This document shows positions 8,837-17,183 of a stretch of DNA of 64,000 nt, in pieces. The translations under genes were made by a program, and so were the position numbers. The notes under the pieces are model-generated. The model was not told the origin of the DNA, searched no databases, and saw only the letters and a list, made by a program, of their open reading frames with translations. How positions within the stretch are numbered: position 1 is the stretch's first letter; each line of letters begins with the position of its first letter. Source of the DNA: Ferrimonas kyonanensis DSM 18153 (GTDB taxonomy: Bacteria > Pseudomonadota > Gammaproteobacteria > Enterobacterales > Shewanellaceae); assembly GCF_000425405.1 (NCBI RefSeq), contig NZ_AUDJ01000027.1:27019-91018 (forward strand). The letters are read 5' to 3'.

Positions 8837-10081
8837 TTACTGGGCCTTGGCCTGTCCGTGGCTGCGGCGCATCTCTTCGGCTTTCTCCCTGATCTCCTGC
8901 AAGTCCCTGACCATCTCGCTCCAGCCATACCACAATGCGTAGTCCGGGTTGGCATGAAACGCCCCCTGGAAACCGCGCATTCGATGTTTCAGGTGCATCT
9001 CAAACAGCGTTTGTTCGATACTGGTGGGGGCATCATGGAAGGTCAGCAGATCCGGGAACGCCTCGGCGTAAGACTCGGGCTTGGTCAATACCCCTTCCTG
9101 GTACAGGGCGGCAATTTCCCGAATCCCCTCGGCCAGCAGGTGGTCCAGATCCCGAATCAGGGCGTCGGCCTTATCCAGCTCAGCTTTGGCAAAATTAGCG
9201 GAGTGGCAGTCACCGCACACCTTGAGCATCTTGTTGCGTTCGCGATCGAAGTCTTCCTTGGTCAACCTGGCCACATCGGCGGCCTTAACCACCTCCAGAC
9301 GTGGTGTCGGCTCGCCTTTGCTATCCAGCACTCCCAATGCCTGCAAAATGGTGATCTGATCGGCTTGCCACTGGGGGTCGTCGGACAACGGCAGGCGAAC
9401 GGCCAGGAAACCCCAGGCGGTGCGGACTTCGTGGTCACCATCGACCATATGGCAGGTCTGACAGGTTGGCGCGGGGGTAGATTCCGGCAGGGTGCCGTTT
9501 TGTTTCAACAGGTAGCGGACCCCGTGCTTGGACGACGACCACATCTCCCACTGTGGATGATCAAACCCCATGTGGCAGGTTTGGCAGGCCTGAGGTTGGC
9601 GCGCTTCTTTCACCGAAAAGGTGTGACGGGTGTGGCAGGCATCGCAGGATGCGTGGCCAAACTGGCTGCCAGCCTGCTTCAGGGCTGCGATCTCTTCGTC
9701 GCTCTTCAGCCCCAGCTTGTGGCAGCCGGTGCAGCCTTTCATCCCCTGATTCAGGGCCATCGGAAGCGCGTGGGTGGTGGGCATGGCATTGACCGACGCC
9801 CAGGAGAGGGCGTGCTTGCCTTTGGAAAACTGCTCTAACCGTTCGCCATGGCATGCGCCACAGGTATCGGCGGTAATGGTACTGAGGTTACCGACGTCAT
9901 CGGCACTGCTGTGATCGCCTTCGTGACACAGATCGCAGCCGATTTCGTTGTCAAAGTGTCGGCTGTTCTTCCAGTCCTCGACGATCAGTGGTGTTACCTT
10001 GGCATGGCAAGACTCACAACTCTCCTGTGCCAGTACCAGGCCGGTCAATAGCGAACACACAAGGGCAAATAGGATGCGCAT
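8837..10081 (-). CDS. octaheme c-type cytochrome, hydroxylamine oxidoreductase-like
   Basis: The 414-residue protein begins with a Sec signal peptide (MRILFALVCSLLTGLVLAQ). Eight CxxCH heme sites follow: CESCH, CDLCH, CGACH, CTGCH, CDACH, CQTCH twice, and CGDCH. The heme-free C-terminal helical part contains GAFHANPDYALWYGW, resembling the HAO/octaheme family tail. The start at 10081 is chosen because GGAGG lies 5 bases upstream; an in-frame ATG 12 bases earlier has no such site. It would be a periplasmic redox enzyme of the N-oxide type; the direction (oxidation or reduction of hydroxylamine or nitrite) is not decidable here. No NapC/CycX quinol partner gene is adjacent. Confidence 0.8.
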   Translation of the reverse strand: MRILFALVCSLLTGLVLAQESCESCHAKVTPLIVEDWKNSRHFDNEIGCDLCHEGDHSSADDVGNLSTITADTCGACHGERLEQFSKGKHALSWASVNAMPTTHALPMALNQGMKGCTGCHKLGLKSDEEIAALKQAGSQFGHASCDACHTRHTFSVKEARQPQACQTCHMGFDHPQWEMWSSSKHGVRYLLKQNGTLPESTPAPTCQTCHMVDGDHEVRTAWGFLAVRLPLSDDPQWQADQITILQALGVLDSKGEPTPRLEVVKAADVARLTKEDFDRERNKMLKVCGDCHSANFAKAELDKADALIRDLDHLLAEGIREIAALYQEGVLTKPESYAEAFPDLLTFHDAPTSIEQTLFEMHLKHRMRGFQGAFHANPDYALWYGWSEMVRDLQEIREKAEEMRRSHGQAKAQ

Positions 10082-10101
10082 ACCCGCCTCCAAAGCAAAA
10101 G

Positions 10102-10133
10102 GGCCAACTAAACCCTAATCAGCTTAGTTGACC
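10102..10133. repeat. imperfect inverted repeat upstream of the octaheme gene
   Basis: GGCCAACTAA (10102-10111) and TTAGTTGACC (10124-10133) pair at 9 of 10 positions with a 12-base loop. The element lies in the 80-base gap between the prepilin stop and the cytochrome start. It could be the prepilin terminator or an operator for the cytochrome gene. Confidence 0.4.
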
Positions 10134-10161
10134 CTGATAAAAGTGCGGGTATTTTATCGCC

Positions 10162-10716
10162 CTAACTGCCGTTGCTGTACGATGACATTCCAATCTCGGT
10201 CTCACCCGTCTCAAGGGTGTAGGTCAGTGTCGGCAGGTCAACACCGGTGGTGTTTTTTTCACCCACGTAAATGTAGTAACAGGCAGAGGGGCCTGAGCGA
10301 TACCAGTATTTTATCGGAGTGCTGGTGTCGCCATCGAAACTGCCGTTGGAGGCGGTTCGGGTCTCCAGGTCGGAGTTCAGCAAACCGGACCACAGTTCGC
10401 CGCAGTTGGTGCCGGTCAGGGTGCCGTTGTAATTGGTGCCGGCGGGAAAGCCTTGCTCGTTACTGTCGACATTGCCGTCACCAAAACTGGCAAGGTTGGT
10501 AACGGCGGCCTGGGTGCCGTTGGTCAGCCAGCCACTGTGATACAGCTTCACGGCAGCCCTGAAGTCGGAAAAGGCGGTTTGATACACCGCCTGGTGAGCT
10601 TCCGGAGTCAGGCTGGTGAGACGGGGAAGGGCAGTCACGGCCAAAATGGCCAGAACGATGATCACTGCCACCAGTTCAATCAGGGTAAAACCGCGGCTAG
10701 GACGGCGGACTAACAT
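10162..10716 (-). CDS. type IV prepilin, MSHA-like pilin protein
   Basis: The 184-residue protein has a class III signal: a short basic leader, then the PilD cleavage/methylation motif G-FTLIELVAVIIVLAILAVTALP, which forms the hydrophobic pilin helix. The C-terminal globular part has two cysteines that could form the D-region disulfide. It resembles MshA/MshB-type pilins in length. No other pilus biogenesis genes are adjacent, so it is either a minor pilin or an orphan subunit using the machinery encoded elsewhere. Confidence 0.8.
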   Translation of the reverse strand: MLVRRPSRGFTLIELVAVIIVLAILAVTALPRLTSLTPEAHQAVYQTAFSDFRAAVKLYHSGWLTNGTQAAVTNLASFGDGNVDSNEQGFPAGTNYNGTLTGTNCGELWSGLLNSDLETRTASNGSFDGDTSTPIKYWYRSGPSACYYIYVGEKNTTGVDLPTLTYTLETGETEIGMSSYSNGS

Positions 10717-10823
10717 TGGCGCCTCGAACAGAAATCTGACTTTAGAGTAAGGGCTCGAATTTTAGACCTGTTCGTAGCCGCTGTCACCCATGCAGATCAC
10801 TGTTTTTTAAACGCCTGAAAGAA

Positions 10824-10850
10824 ATAAAGGCTGCCTGAGCAGCCCTTTAT
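10824..10850 (-). terminator. hsp20 terminator
   Basis: ATAAAGGCTGC (10824-10834) pairs with GCAGCC(C)TTTAT (10839-10850) with one bulged base and loop CTGA. On the minus strand it is followed by a T-rich tail, 13 bases after the hsp20 stop. Confidence 0.7.
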
Positions 10851-10862
10851 AGGTGACTATCA

Positions 10863-11279
10863 CTAGTGCACTTCAACCCGATCCGGTACCGTTTGCTTGG
10901 GTTCCAGTTTTGGCAGGGTCAGCGACAGCACGCCGTTATCGAAATGGGCGTCGATGTCGGCAACCGTGAGGCCATCACCCACCTCGATGTTGCGGATAAA
11001 CACCCCTTCATGACGTTCTTTTCGAATAAAATGGTTGTCTTCGACTTGATGTTGCTGACGACGACGAGCCTCGATGCGCAGTACGCCATCGGCCAGGGTG
11101 ATGGCCACGTCTTCTTTTTTCACGCCGGGTAAGTCGGCGCTGAGCAGGTAGTGGCCTTGTTGTTCGACAATGTCGATACGTGGCATACCAAGGGAATTAA
11201 CGGCCTCATCACTGTGTTCGCGTCGGCGTTCCATCAGTGGCCAGAAGTCAAACAAAGAGTCACGGGGAAACAGATTCAT
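10863..11279 (-). CDS. small heat shock protein, Hsp20 / alpha-crystallin family
   Basis: The 138-residue protein has a short N-terminal arm (MNLFPRDSLFDFWPLMERR) and an alpha-crystallin domain from about residue 35. The domain contains ADLPGVKKEDVAITLADGVLRIEARR and the GVLSLTLPK end motif. These ATP-independent chaperones bind unfolding proteins and hand them to Hsp70/ClpB. AGGAGGAG precedes the ATG at 11279. A perfect FNR box that overlaps a CRP-like palindrome lies about 125 bases upstream, suggesting redox or carbon control rather than, or in addition to, sigma-32; I see no good sigma-32 promoter. Confidence 0.9.
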   Translation of the reverse strand: MNLFPRDSLFDFWPLMERRREHSDEAVNSLGMPRIDIVEQQGHYLLSADLPGVKKEDVAITLADGVLRIEARRRQQHQVEDNHFIRKERHEGVFIRNIEVGDGLTVADIDAHFDNGVLSLTLPKLEPKQTVPDRVEVH

Positions 11280-11397
11280 ATTCTCCTCCTGTCAGTCCAT
11301 GGGCGATGCCAGCAATGCGCCGGCTACCGCCGCTGTGATTCCTCATTGCTTATTTTACGCTCGCGGTTTCGCCCCGCGGGTAAAACTCCGCGCCACA

Positions 11398-11417
11398 TTG
11401 ATCGTGATCAAGATCAC
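11398..11417. promoter_or_regulatory. overlapping FNR box and CRP-like site upstream of hsp20
   Basis: TTGATCGTGATCAA at 11398-11411 matches the FNR consensus TTGAT-N4-ATCAA at all ten positions. It overlaps GTGA-N6-TCAC at 11404-11417, the CRP core palindrome. The only gene downstream in the right orientation is hsp20 (minus strand). Confidence 0.6.
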
Positions 11418-11429
11418 GGAGTTGTCGAG

Positions 11430-12839
11430 TCAGCCGGGATTCGAAAACGCCCGGTTCAGTTGCATCAGCGCATCGTAACGGGGCCCCTGCGGCGAGTGGG
11501 CAAAACTCAGCCTGAGATAGTGAGCATATTGACCATTGGCAGAAAACAGGGCGCCGGGTGTAATGACGATGTTGTTTCTGAGCAGGCTCTGGTAGTGGGC
11601 TTTGGTGTCTTGTTCTGGTGCCAGTTCGATCCACAGCGACATGCCGCCTTCAGGTTGGGTGCAGCGAAACGGCACCTGCCACTGCTGGTTCAATACCGCC
11701 AGCAGGCGATCCCGGTTGTGCTTTAGCTGTTGCCGCTGGTGAACCAGGTGACGCTTAAAATGCCCCTCAGCCATAAAACTGGCCAGCCCCTCCTGCAACG
11801 CCTGGCCACTGGCCAGCTGATTGATCAGTTTCAGGTGCACGATGCGATCATGGTGGCGGCCGCCGCTGATCCAACCAATGCGCAAATCCCGTGACAGCGA
11901 CTTTGAAAATGAGCTGCACAGAATGACGCGGCCGTGAGTGTCAAATCGTTTCAGCGGTTCTGGTTGGAAATGAAAGCCAAGGTCACCGTAGATGTCGTCT
12001 TCGATCAGGGTGAAATCGTGGCTTTGGGTCAACTCAACCAGCCGGCGCTTTTCCGCTGCAGGCATGCAGGCCCCGGTCGGCGTGGCGTAATTGGGGGTAA
12101 CCACGCAGGCTTTAACGTCCCATTGTTGCAACACCGGTTGCAGGGCATCGGCACTGAGTCCCAGGGTAGGGGACGCGGGCACCTCAACCACTTTGAGTTT
12201 TAATTGCTGCAGCAGTTGCAGCACCCCATAAAACGCCGGACTCTCCACGGCCACCACGTCCCCGGGCTCACAGCAACTCATCAATGCCAGAAACAAGCTG
12301 TTTTGACAGCCAGAGGTGATGCAGATTTCATTGACGTCAAGGGCACACTGACGACTGCGATAATGGCTGTGTATCTGTTGCCTCAGTGCCGGATTGCCTT
12401 CTGGCCCGGTGTAGTAGAACGCTTTTTGCTTGGGCTGCTGGCGCATGGCGCGTCCAAGGTGGCGATTGAGACGCTCCAGGCTGGGTTGAGGTTCTGGCAG
12501 CGACGCCCAGGGGCACAAGTCAAATGCGGCGCTGCGAGCCATGATTTCATGGAAGATCTCGGGCACCTGGATCAACTGCGGTGGCTTTTGCACAAAGTGG
12601 GCGTGAGTTGCCACGGTGACGTGTTGACGCTGGGCGACAAAATAGCCGCTGCGGGGCCTGGCCTCCACCAGGCCGGCCGCTTCCAGGGCGTGCAGCGCCT
12701 TTTGAACCGAAATTTTGGCAACTCGATGCTGCTGGCTAAGTTGTCGAATCGACGGCAGCCGATCGCCGGGCAACCACTCTGCAGAGTGGATGCGTTCACT
12801 CAGTGAGCTGGCCAGTTGTTGGTACAGAAACTTGGACAT
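11430..12839 (-). CDS. MocR-type regulator (GntR helix-turn-helix fused to PLP aminotransferase fold)
   Basis: The 469-residue protein has an N-terminal GntR winged helix (about 1-75, with LPSIRQLSQQHRVAKISVQKALHALEAAG). A fold-type I aminotransferase domain follows, with the PLP-lysine motif SSFSKSLSRDLRIGW. MocR proteins use PLP as an effector and control vitamin B6, GABA, taurine or other amino-compound genes. It is divergent from ccoG across a 113-base gap, which need not mean regulation. The target is unknown. Confidence 0.88.
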   Translation of the reverse strand: MSKFLYQQLASSLSERIHSAEWLPGDRLPSIRQLSQQHRVAKISVQKALHALEAAGLVEARPRSGYFVAQRQHVTVATHAHFVQKPPQLIQVPEIFHEIMARSAAFDLCPWASLPEPQPSLERLNRHLGRAMRQQPKQKAFYYTGPEGNPALRQQIHSHYRSRQCALDVNEICITSGCQNSLFLALMSCCEPGDVVAVESPAFYGVLQLLQQLKLKVVEVPASPTLGLSADALQPVLQQWDVKACVVTPNYATPTGACMPAAEKRRLVELTQSHDFTLIEDDIYGDLGFHFQPEPLKRFDTHGRVILCSSFSKSLSRDLRIGWISGGRHHDRIVHLKLINQLASGQALQEGLASFMAEGHFKRHLVHQRQQLKHNRDRLLAVLNQQWQVPFRCTQPEGGMSLWIELAPEQDTKAHYQSLLRNNIVITPGALFSANGQYAHYLRLSFAHSPQGPRYDALMQLNRAFSNPG

Positions 12840-12952
12840 GCTGATGCCTCGAGGCGTTCAATCTGTACCTATTATATTTTATTTTGTTGTATCTATGAAT
12901 GACAAGCAGGGTCAGTACACTCTCGCCAGGTTCAGCACTTTCTGGAGTCACA

Positions 12953-14314
12953 GTGAAACCCTTACCCACGTCAAATCAAAGGATTATTTTCAGGAGCGGT
13001 GTCTCCGAGGGCAAAATCTACATCAGAGAGCAACAGGGCAGGCTGCAACGGATACGCCGGGGCTTGAATGTCGGCCTCATCGGTCTGTTTATGCTGCTGC
13101 CGCTGCTGCAGTATCAGGGTCATCAGGCGATACTGATCGATCTGGCTCAGCAGCGATTGGATCTGTTTTCGCTGTCTCTGTTCCCCCAGGATCTCATGAT
13201 CGTGGCGTTGCTGTTCATTCTGGCCGCGTTCTTGCTGTTTACTGCCACCAAGTTGTACGGTCGCATCTGGTGCGGGTTCAGTTGCCCACAAACGGTGTGG
13301 ACCCTGATGTTTAACTGGCTCGAACGCCGAGTCGAAGGTTCTCACAGCCACAGCCGAGCCTTGGACGCTCAGCCCTGGAGTGGCCAAAAGCTTGCCAAGA
13401 AGGGGGTCAAGCACGCTTTGTGGCTGGCCTTGTCACTGGCTTCCGGTCTGACCTTTGTGTCCTATTTCGTGCCGGTGTCTGAGTTGTATCCGGCCTTTTT
13501 CAGTTTGGATGCTTCGTTAACCGTGCAGGCGTGGGTAGGTTTTTTCACACTGTGCACCTATGTTAACGCCGGGTGGTTACGGGATAAGGTGTGCCAGCAC
13601 ATCTGCCCTTACGCGCGATTCCAATCGGCGATGTTCGATGACAATACCCGTTTGCTCGCCTACGACGCCGCTCGTGGAGAGTCTCGAGGTCCAAGGAAGC
13701 GGGGCCAGAAACCGTCTGCCTCGCAGGGGGATTGCGTCGACTGTGATCTGTGCGTTCAGGTATGCCCGGTGGGCATCGACATTCGAGACGGGCTACAGTA
13801 TCCCTGCATCAGTTGTGGCCTGTGCATCGACGCCTGTGATCAGACCATGGCGCGCTTTAACTATGCCAGAGGCCTGATTCGATTCACCTCGTCGCGCAAG
13901 GGCGGGCGTTCCGTTAGCGGCTATCTGGGCTACGGGGTCGGGGTCTTGCTGACGGTGGTGGCCATCATGGCCTGGGCCAACGCCCGAACCAGTTTTGAGG
14001 TCAATGTGATTCGTGATCGTCAGGCCCTGTACCGGATCAACAATCAGGGCTTTGCTGAGAATACCTACAAATTTAAGGCGCTTAACAAAACTCAGCAGCC
14101 GCGAACCTACGGCATCATCGTTCAGGGCGTCTACGGACTGAGCATCGAAGGGGAGGCCTACATGACGGTGGCCCCGGGGCAACACCAGACCCACGTGCTG
14201 ACCGTGGCGCTGACGGAAGACGCCCAAAAGGGGCAAACTCCAATTCGATTCGTGGTCGTGGATGTCAAAACCGGCGAGCACCTGTTCCGCAAATCCAGCT
14301 TCTATGCCGGCTAA
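12953..14314 (+). CDS. ccoG: cytochrome c oxidase accessory protein CcoG (RdxA/FixG)
   Basis: The 453-residue membrane protein has several TM helices, a GFSCPQTVW motif and a membrane-associated ICPYARFQ cysteine. Two ferredoxin-like 4Fe-4S clusters (CVDCDLCVQVCP and CISCGLCIDACD) and a C-terminal Ig-like periplasmic domain follow. CcoG supports cbb3 oxidase assembly as a cupric reductase that supplies Cu(I) for CcoN. The GTG at 12953 is chosen because GGAG lies 8 bases upstream; an in-frame ATG at 12899 lacks a ribosome binding site. It is 12-20 kb from the ccoS/I/H and ccoNOQP genes rather than beside them. Confidence 0.9.
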   Translation: MKPLPTSNQRIIFRSGVSEGKIYIREQQGRLQRIRRGLNVGLIGLFMLLPLLQYQGHQAILIDLAQQRLDLFSLSLFPQDLMIVALLFILAAFLLFTATKLYGRIWCGFSCPQTVWTLMFNWLERRVEGSHSHSRALDAQPWSGQKLAKKGVKHALWLALSLASGLTFVSYFVPVSELYPAFFSLDASLTVQAWVGFFTLCTYVNAGWLRDKVCQHICPYARFQSAMFDDNTRLLAYDAARGESRGPRKRGQKPSASQGDCVDCDLCVQVCPVGIDIRDGLQYPCISCGLCIDACDQTMARFNYARGLIRFTSSRKGGRSVSGYLGYGVGVLLTVVAIMAWANARTSFEVNVIRDRQALYRINNQGFAENTYKFKALNKTQQPRTYGIIVQGVYGLSIEGEAYMTVAPGQHQTHVLTVALTEDAQKGQTPIRFVVVDVKTGEHLFRKSSFYAG

Positions 14315-14325
14315 CCGGCAACAAA

Positions 14326-14353
14326 AAAGCCCGCACATCTCTGTGCGGGCTTT
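14326..14353. terminator. bidirectional terminator between ccoG and the second tRNA-Val pair
   Basis: AAAGCCCGCACA (14326-14337) pairs perfectly with TGTGCGGGCTTT (14342-14353) around TCTC. The A-run at 14323-14328 gives a good T-tail for the tRNA genes on the minus strand; the plus-strand tail for ccoG is shorter. Confidence 0.82.
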
Positions 14354-14360
14354 CGGAATG

Positions 14361-14437
14361 TGGTACAACCGAGTGGATTTGAACCACCGACCCCTACCAT
14401 GTCAAGGTAGTGCTCTAACCAACTGAGCTACGGTTGT
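14361..14437 (-). tRNA. tRNA-Val (GAC)
   Basis: A 77-nt tRNA: acceptor ACAACCG/CGGTTGT, encoded CCA at 14361-14363, anticodon loop TTGACAT (GAC), T-loop TTCAAAT. It is the third valine GAC gene in the window. Confidence 0.97.
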
Positions 14438-14442
14438 ATCGC

Positions 14443-14519
14443 TGGTGCGTCTGAGTGGACTCGAACCACCGACTTCCACCATGTCAAGGTGACACTCTAA
14501 CCAGCTGAGTTACAGACGC
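14443..14519 (-). tRNA. tRNA-Val (GAC), identical to the copy at 4694-4770
   Basis: A 77-nt tRNA: acceptor GCGTCTG/CAGACGC, encoded CCA, anticodon GAC. It is transcribed ahead of the tRNA at 14361 with a 5-base spacer, and its sequence matches 4694-4770 throughout. Confidence 0.97.
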
Positions 14520-14631
14520 ATCTCGCTAAGCGATGGCTAGATACTAGGGGTAGACGCGGTCATTGACAACCCCAATGTTCAGGTTAAGTGTCTGTTTGAC
14601 TAAACATTGTCCTCGAAAGGTCGAATTTGCA

Positions 14632-15996
14632 TCAGTGTGCTAACTCGGCCGCCAACCGCAGCCGCCGTTGAATCACCACCAAGCGCCATTTCAATAACAG
14701 AGCGGCGGTAGACAGGCCACTGATGAATCCGATCCAGAATCCGGCGGCGCCCATGGGGGCGACCAGCCAGTCGGTCAGTCCCAGCACCAGGCCGGTGGAC
14801 AACCCCACGCCCCAGTAGGAAAACAGTGAGATCCACAGCAGGGCGGTGGTGTCTTTATAGCCTCGTAAACTGGCCGCAGCCACTACCTGTACCGTATCGG
14901 AGAACTGATAGATGGCACACAGGAACATCAGCTGACCGGCCAACAGCAATACCGCCGGATCCGAGCTGTACAGCTGCGCAATCGCATCCCGGGCGAGGAC
15001 AGTGAAACTGGCGGTGATCAAGGCGATGACCAGGCCGACCTGCAGGCCAAGCCGCGCCACTAACGCCGCAGTCTCGGGCTTATCCTGGCCCAGGTAGTAA
15101 CCGACACGAATGGTGACCGCCATGCCCAGGGCCAGCGGCAGCATGAACACCAACCCGGAGAAGTTGGCGGCGACCTGGTGGCCGGCAACGGTGATCGCCC
15201 CCAGCGGCGCGATGGCCACGGCGACAATGGCAAACAGCGTTACCTCGAAGAACAACGCCAGGGCAATGGGCAAGCCCAGACCAAAAATCGCTTTTTGAGT
15301 GTCACCGTCCACCTTGCCCCATTGGCTGAACATCTTCATGTGACGGAATTTCTTGGCCCAGGCCACATAGGCGGCCATCGACAGGAACATCGCCCAGAAC
15401 ACAATGGCCGTGGCCACGCCACAGCCAGCGCCGCCCATGGCGGGAAAGCCCAGGTGACCGTAGATCATGACGTAGTTGGCAGGAATGTTCACCGCCAGGC
15501 CGATGAAACCGATGATCATCGATGGCAGGGTCCAGGACAGGCCTTCACTGAAATTTCTTAACACCTGAAACAGCAAAAAGGGCGGGGCACCCCACAAAAC
15601 CGCTTCAATGTAGCCCTGACTGAGCGCAAACAGCTGCGGTTCCAGATCCATCTGTGCTAAAACCCAGTTAGCCTGGCTGAAAACCCCCATAGCGATCACA
15701 CCGCACAGCAGGGCCATGTAGATTCCCTGGTGGACCAGCGGACGAATTTTCTGTTCTTGCTTGGCGCCATGCAGATGCGCCACCATAGGGGTCAACGCCA
15801 TTAATATGCCGGCGAAGAATAAGATGGTCGGTAGCCAGATGCTGGTGCCGATGGCCACCGCGGCCATGTCGGAGGCACTGACCCGACCAGCCATGACGGT
15901 ATCGATAAAACCCATCATGGTCTGAGCCAGTTGAGCGGCGAGAACGGGTAGAGCTAGGCGTATAAGGCTTTTTACCTGATAGAGGCGACTGTGCAT
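14632..15996 (-). CDS. norM: MATE-family multidrug efflux protein (NorM-like)
   Basis: The 454-residue protein is nearly all hydrophobic, consistent with 12 TM helices in two MatE repeats. It begins with LIRLALPVLAAQLAQTMMGFIDTVMAGR, characteristic of NorM. MATE pumps export cationic drugs and dyes using Na+ or H+ gradients. It is divergent from riboflavin synthase with 37 bases between the start codons, an arrangement common for norM/ribE in gammaproteobacteria. The substrate range cannot be read from sequence. Confidence 0.9.
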   Translation of the reverse strand: MHSRLYQVKSLIRLALPVLAAQLAQTMMGFIDTVMAGRVSASDMAAVAIGTSIWLPTILFFAGILMALTPMVAHLHGAKQEQKIRPLVHQGIYMALLCGVIAMGVFSQANWVLAQMDLEPQLFALSQGYIEAVLWGAPPFLLFQVLRNFSEGLSWTLPSMIIGFIGLAVNIPANYVMIYGHLGFPAMGGAGCGVATAIVFWAMFLSMAAYVAWAKKFRHMKMFSQWGKVDGDTQKAIFGLGLPIALALFFEVTLFAIVAVAIAPLGAITVAGHQVAANFSGLVFMLPLALGMAVTIRVGYYLGQDKPETAALVARLGLQVGLVIALITASFTVLARDAIAQLYSSDPAVLLLAGQLMFLCAIYQFSDTVQVVAAASLRGYKDTTALLWISLFSYWGVGLSTGLVLGLTDWLVAPMGAAGFWIGFISGLSTAALLLKWRLVVIQRRLRLAAELAH

Positions 15997-16033
15997 ATTG
16001 TACGGTCCGGTACGACTGAATTATTGGAGTTAT

Positions 16034-16648
16034 ATGTTTACTGGAATTGTTCAGACCAAAGCGCGAGTAGCGGCCATTACTGAGAAGGATAGACTACGTA
16101 CTTTTGCAGTACAGATACCTGAGGCCTTCAGAAAGGAATTGGTGGTGGGCGCCAGCGTGGCCCACAACGGTGTGTGTTTGACCGTTACTGAACTGGATGA
16201 TGATAAAGTCTTTTTTGATGTAATGGAAGAGACACTTAGGGTCACCAATCTTAAGGATCTCGGCGCCGGCGACCACGTCAATATCGAGCGTTCCCTGGTA
16301 TTCGGAAAGGAGGTCGGCGGCCATGTGGTGTCCGGTCACGTTCACACCCTGGCCCGCATCACCGCCATCGACAAGACCGACACCAACTGCACCTTCAGCC
16401 TGGCAGTGGATTCCAGCTGGATGAAGTACATTCTGCATAAAGGCTTTGTCGCCATCGATGGCTGCAGCCTGACGGTCGGCAACACCAAAGAGGATGGCTT
16501 TGACATTCACCTTATTCCCGAGACCCTGGCGGTGACTACCCTGGGTGAGCGCCGAGTCGGCGATGAACTCAATATTGAAATCGACAGCCAGACACAGGCG
16601 ATCGTCGACACCGTTGAGCGGGTGCTGTCCCAGCGCGGCCTGAGCTGA
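16034..16648 (+). CDS. ribE: riboflavin synthase, alpha chain
   Basis: The 204-residue protein starts with the conserved MFTGIVQ. It contains two lumazine-binding repeats, the second beginning near IERSLVFGKEVGGHVVSGHVH. It dismutates two 6,7-dimethyl-8-ribityllumazine molecules to riboflavin. The start at 16034 follows GGAG; in-frame upstream extension to 15998 overlaps the norM promoter and lacks the conserved N-terminus. Other rib genes are not adjacent. Confidence 0.95.
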   Translation: MFTGIVQTKARVAAITEKDRLRTFAVQIPEAFRKELVVGASVAHNGVCLTVTELDDDKVFFDVMEETLRVTNLKDLGAGDHVNIERSLVFGKEVGGHVVSGHVHTLARITAIDKTDTNCTFSLAVDSSWMKYILHKGFVAIDGCSLTVGNTKEDGFDIHLIPETLAVTTLGERRVGDELNIEIDSQTQAIVDTVERVLSQRGLS

Positions 16649-16654
16649 ACCGAG

Positions 16655-16861
16655 TTAATACAGCTGTTCGTCGTCACCGTCGACGAACAGCTTTAGTGAC
16701 TGTTTTTGCTCGTCGATCCACAACTGCAAGTGGATGGCATTGCAGCAGGCCTGACAATCTTCGTAATACTCCTGATCGCCACCACTGGCGTCCACCGACA
16801 CCGAGGTCTGAGATCCGCAGTGCGGACACTGAATGCTTTTGTAGAAGGCATCGGTTCGCAT
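16655..16861 (-). CDS. CPXCG-motif cysteine-rich zinc-ribbon protein
   Basis: The 68-residue protein has CPHCG near the start and a second CQACC pair near residue 40, matching the small CPXCG zinc-ribbon family of unknown function. The start at 16861 follows GGGAG at a good distance; a longer frame to 16993 has no such site and no conserved sequence. It is convergent with ribE, with stop codons 6 bases apart. Confidence 0.8.
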   Translation of the reverse strand: MRTDAFYKSIQCPHCGSQTSVSVDASGGDQEYYEDCQACCNAIHLQLWIDEQKQSLKLFVDGDDEQLY

Positions 16862-17146
16862 GGCCGTACTCCCGTCTGTGGCTCCTTTCGCAAGTGTAAG
16901 CCATAGCCGCCACCTCCACCGCACAATCGACGCTTTGTGGCGTACTTTCGCACTGGCGGAGGACGAAACTGCCGGTAAATCAAGGTTTGGCAAGCTAAAG
17001 GGTTTGTAAACCCACCTTCAGATTCCTATACTACGCTTTCGCCGGCACCCTGGGTTGCACTGCGCTGCTCTGTTTACCCCGTAAGGTAGATACCAGACGC
17101 ATCGGATAACTCACGGAATTGCCGCCTTATTTTACTATTCAAACAT

Positions 17147-17167
17147 GTGATCTTTTGTGTGGATCAC
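17147..17167 (+). promoter_or_regulatory. candidate thrS translational operator (tRNA-Thr anticodon mimic)
   Basis: GTGATC (17147-17152) pairs with GATCAC (17162-17167). The 9-base loop contains TTTGT, which resembles the anticodon-loop bases of tRNA-Thr(UGU). The hairpin ends a few bases before the thrS ribosome binding site (GGAG near 17173). E. coli ThrRS represses its own mRNA by binding anticodon-like hairpins at this place. The assignment here is inference. Confidence 0.4.
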
Positions 17168-17183
17168 CACTGTGGAGAGTCCT

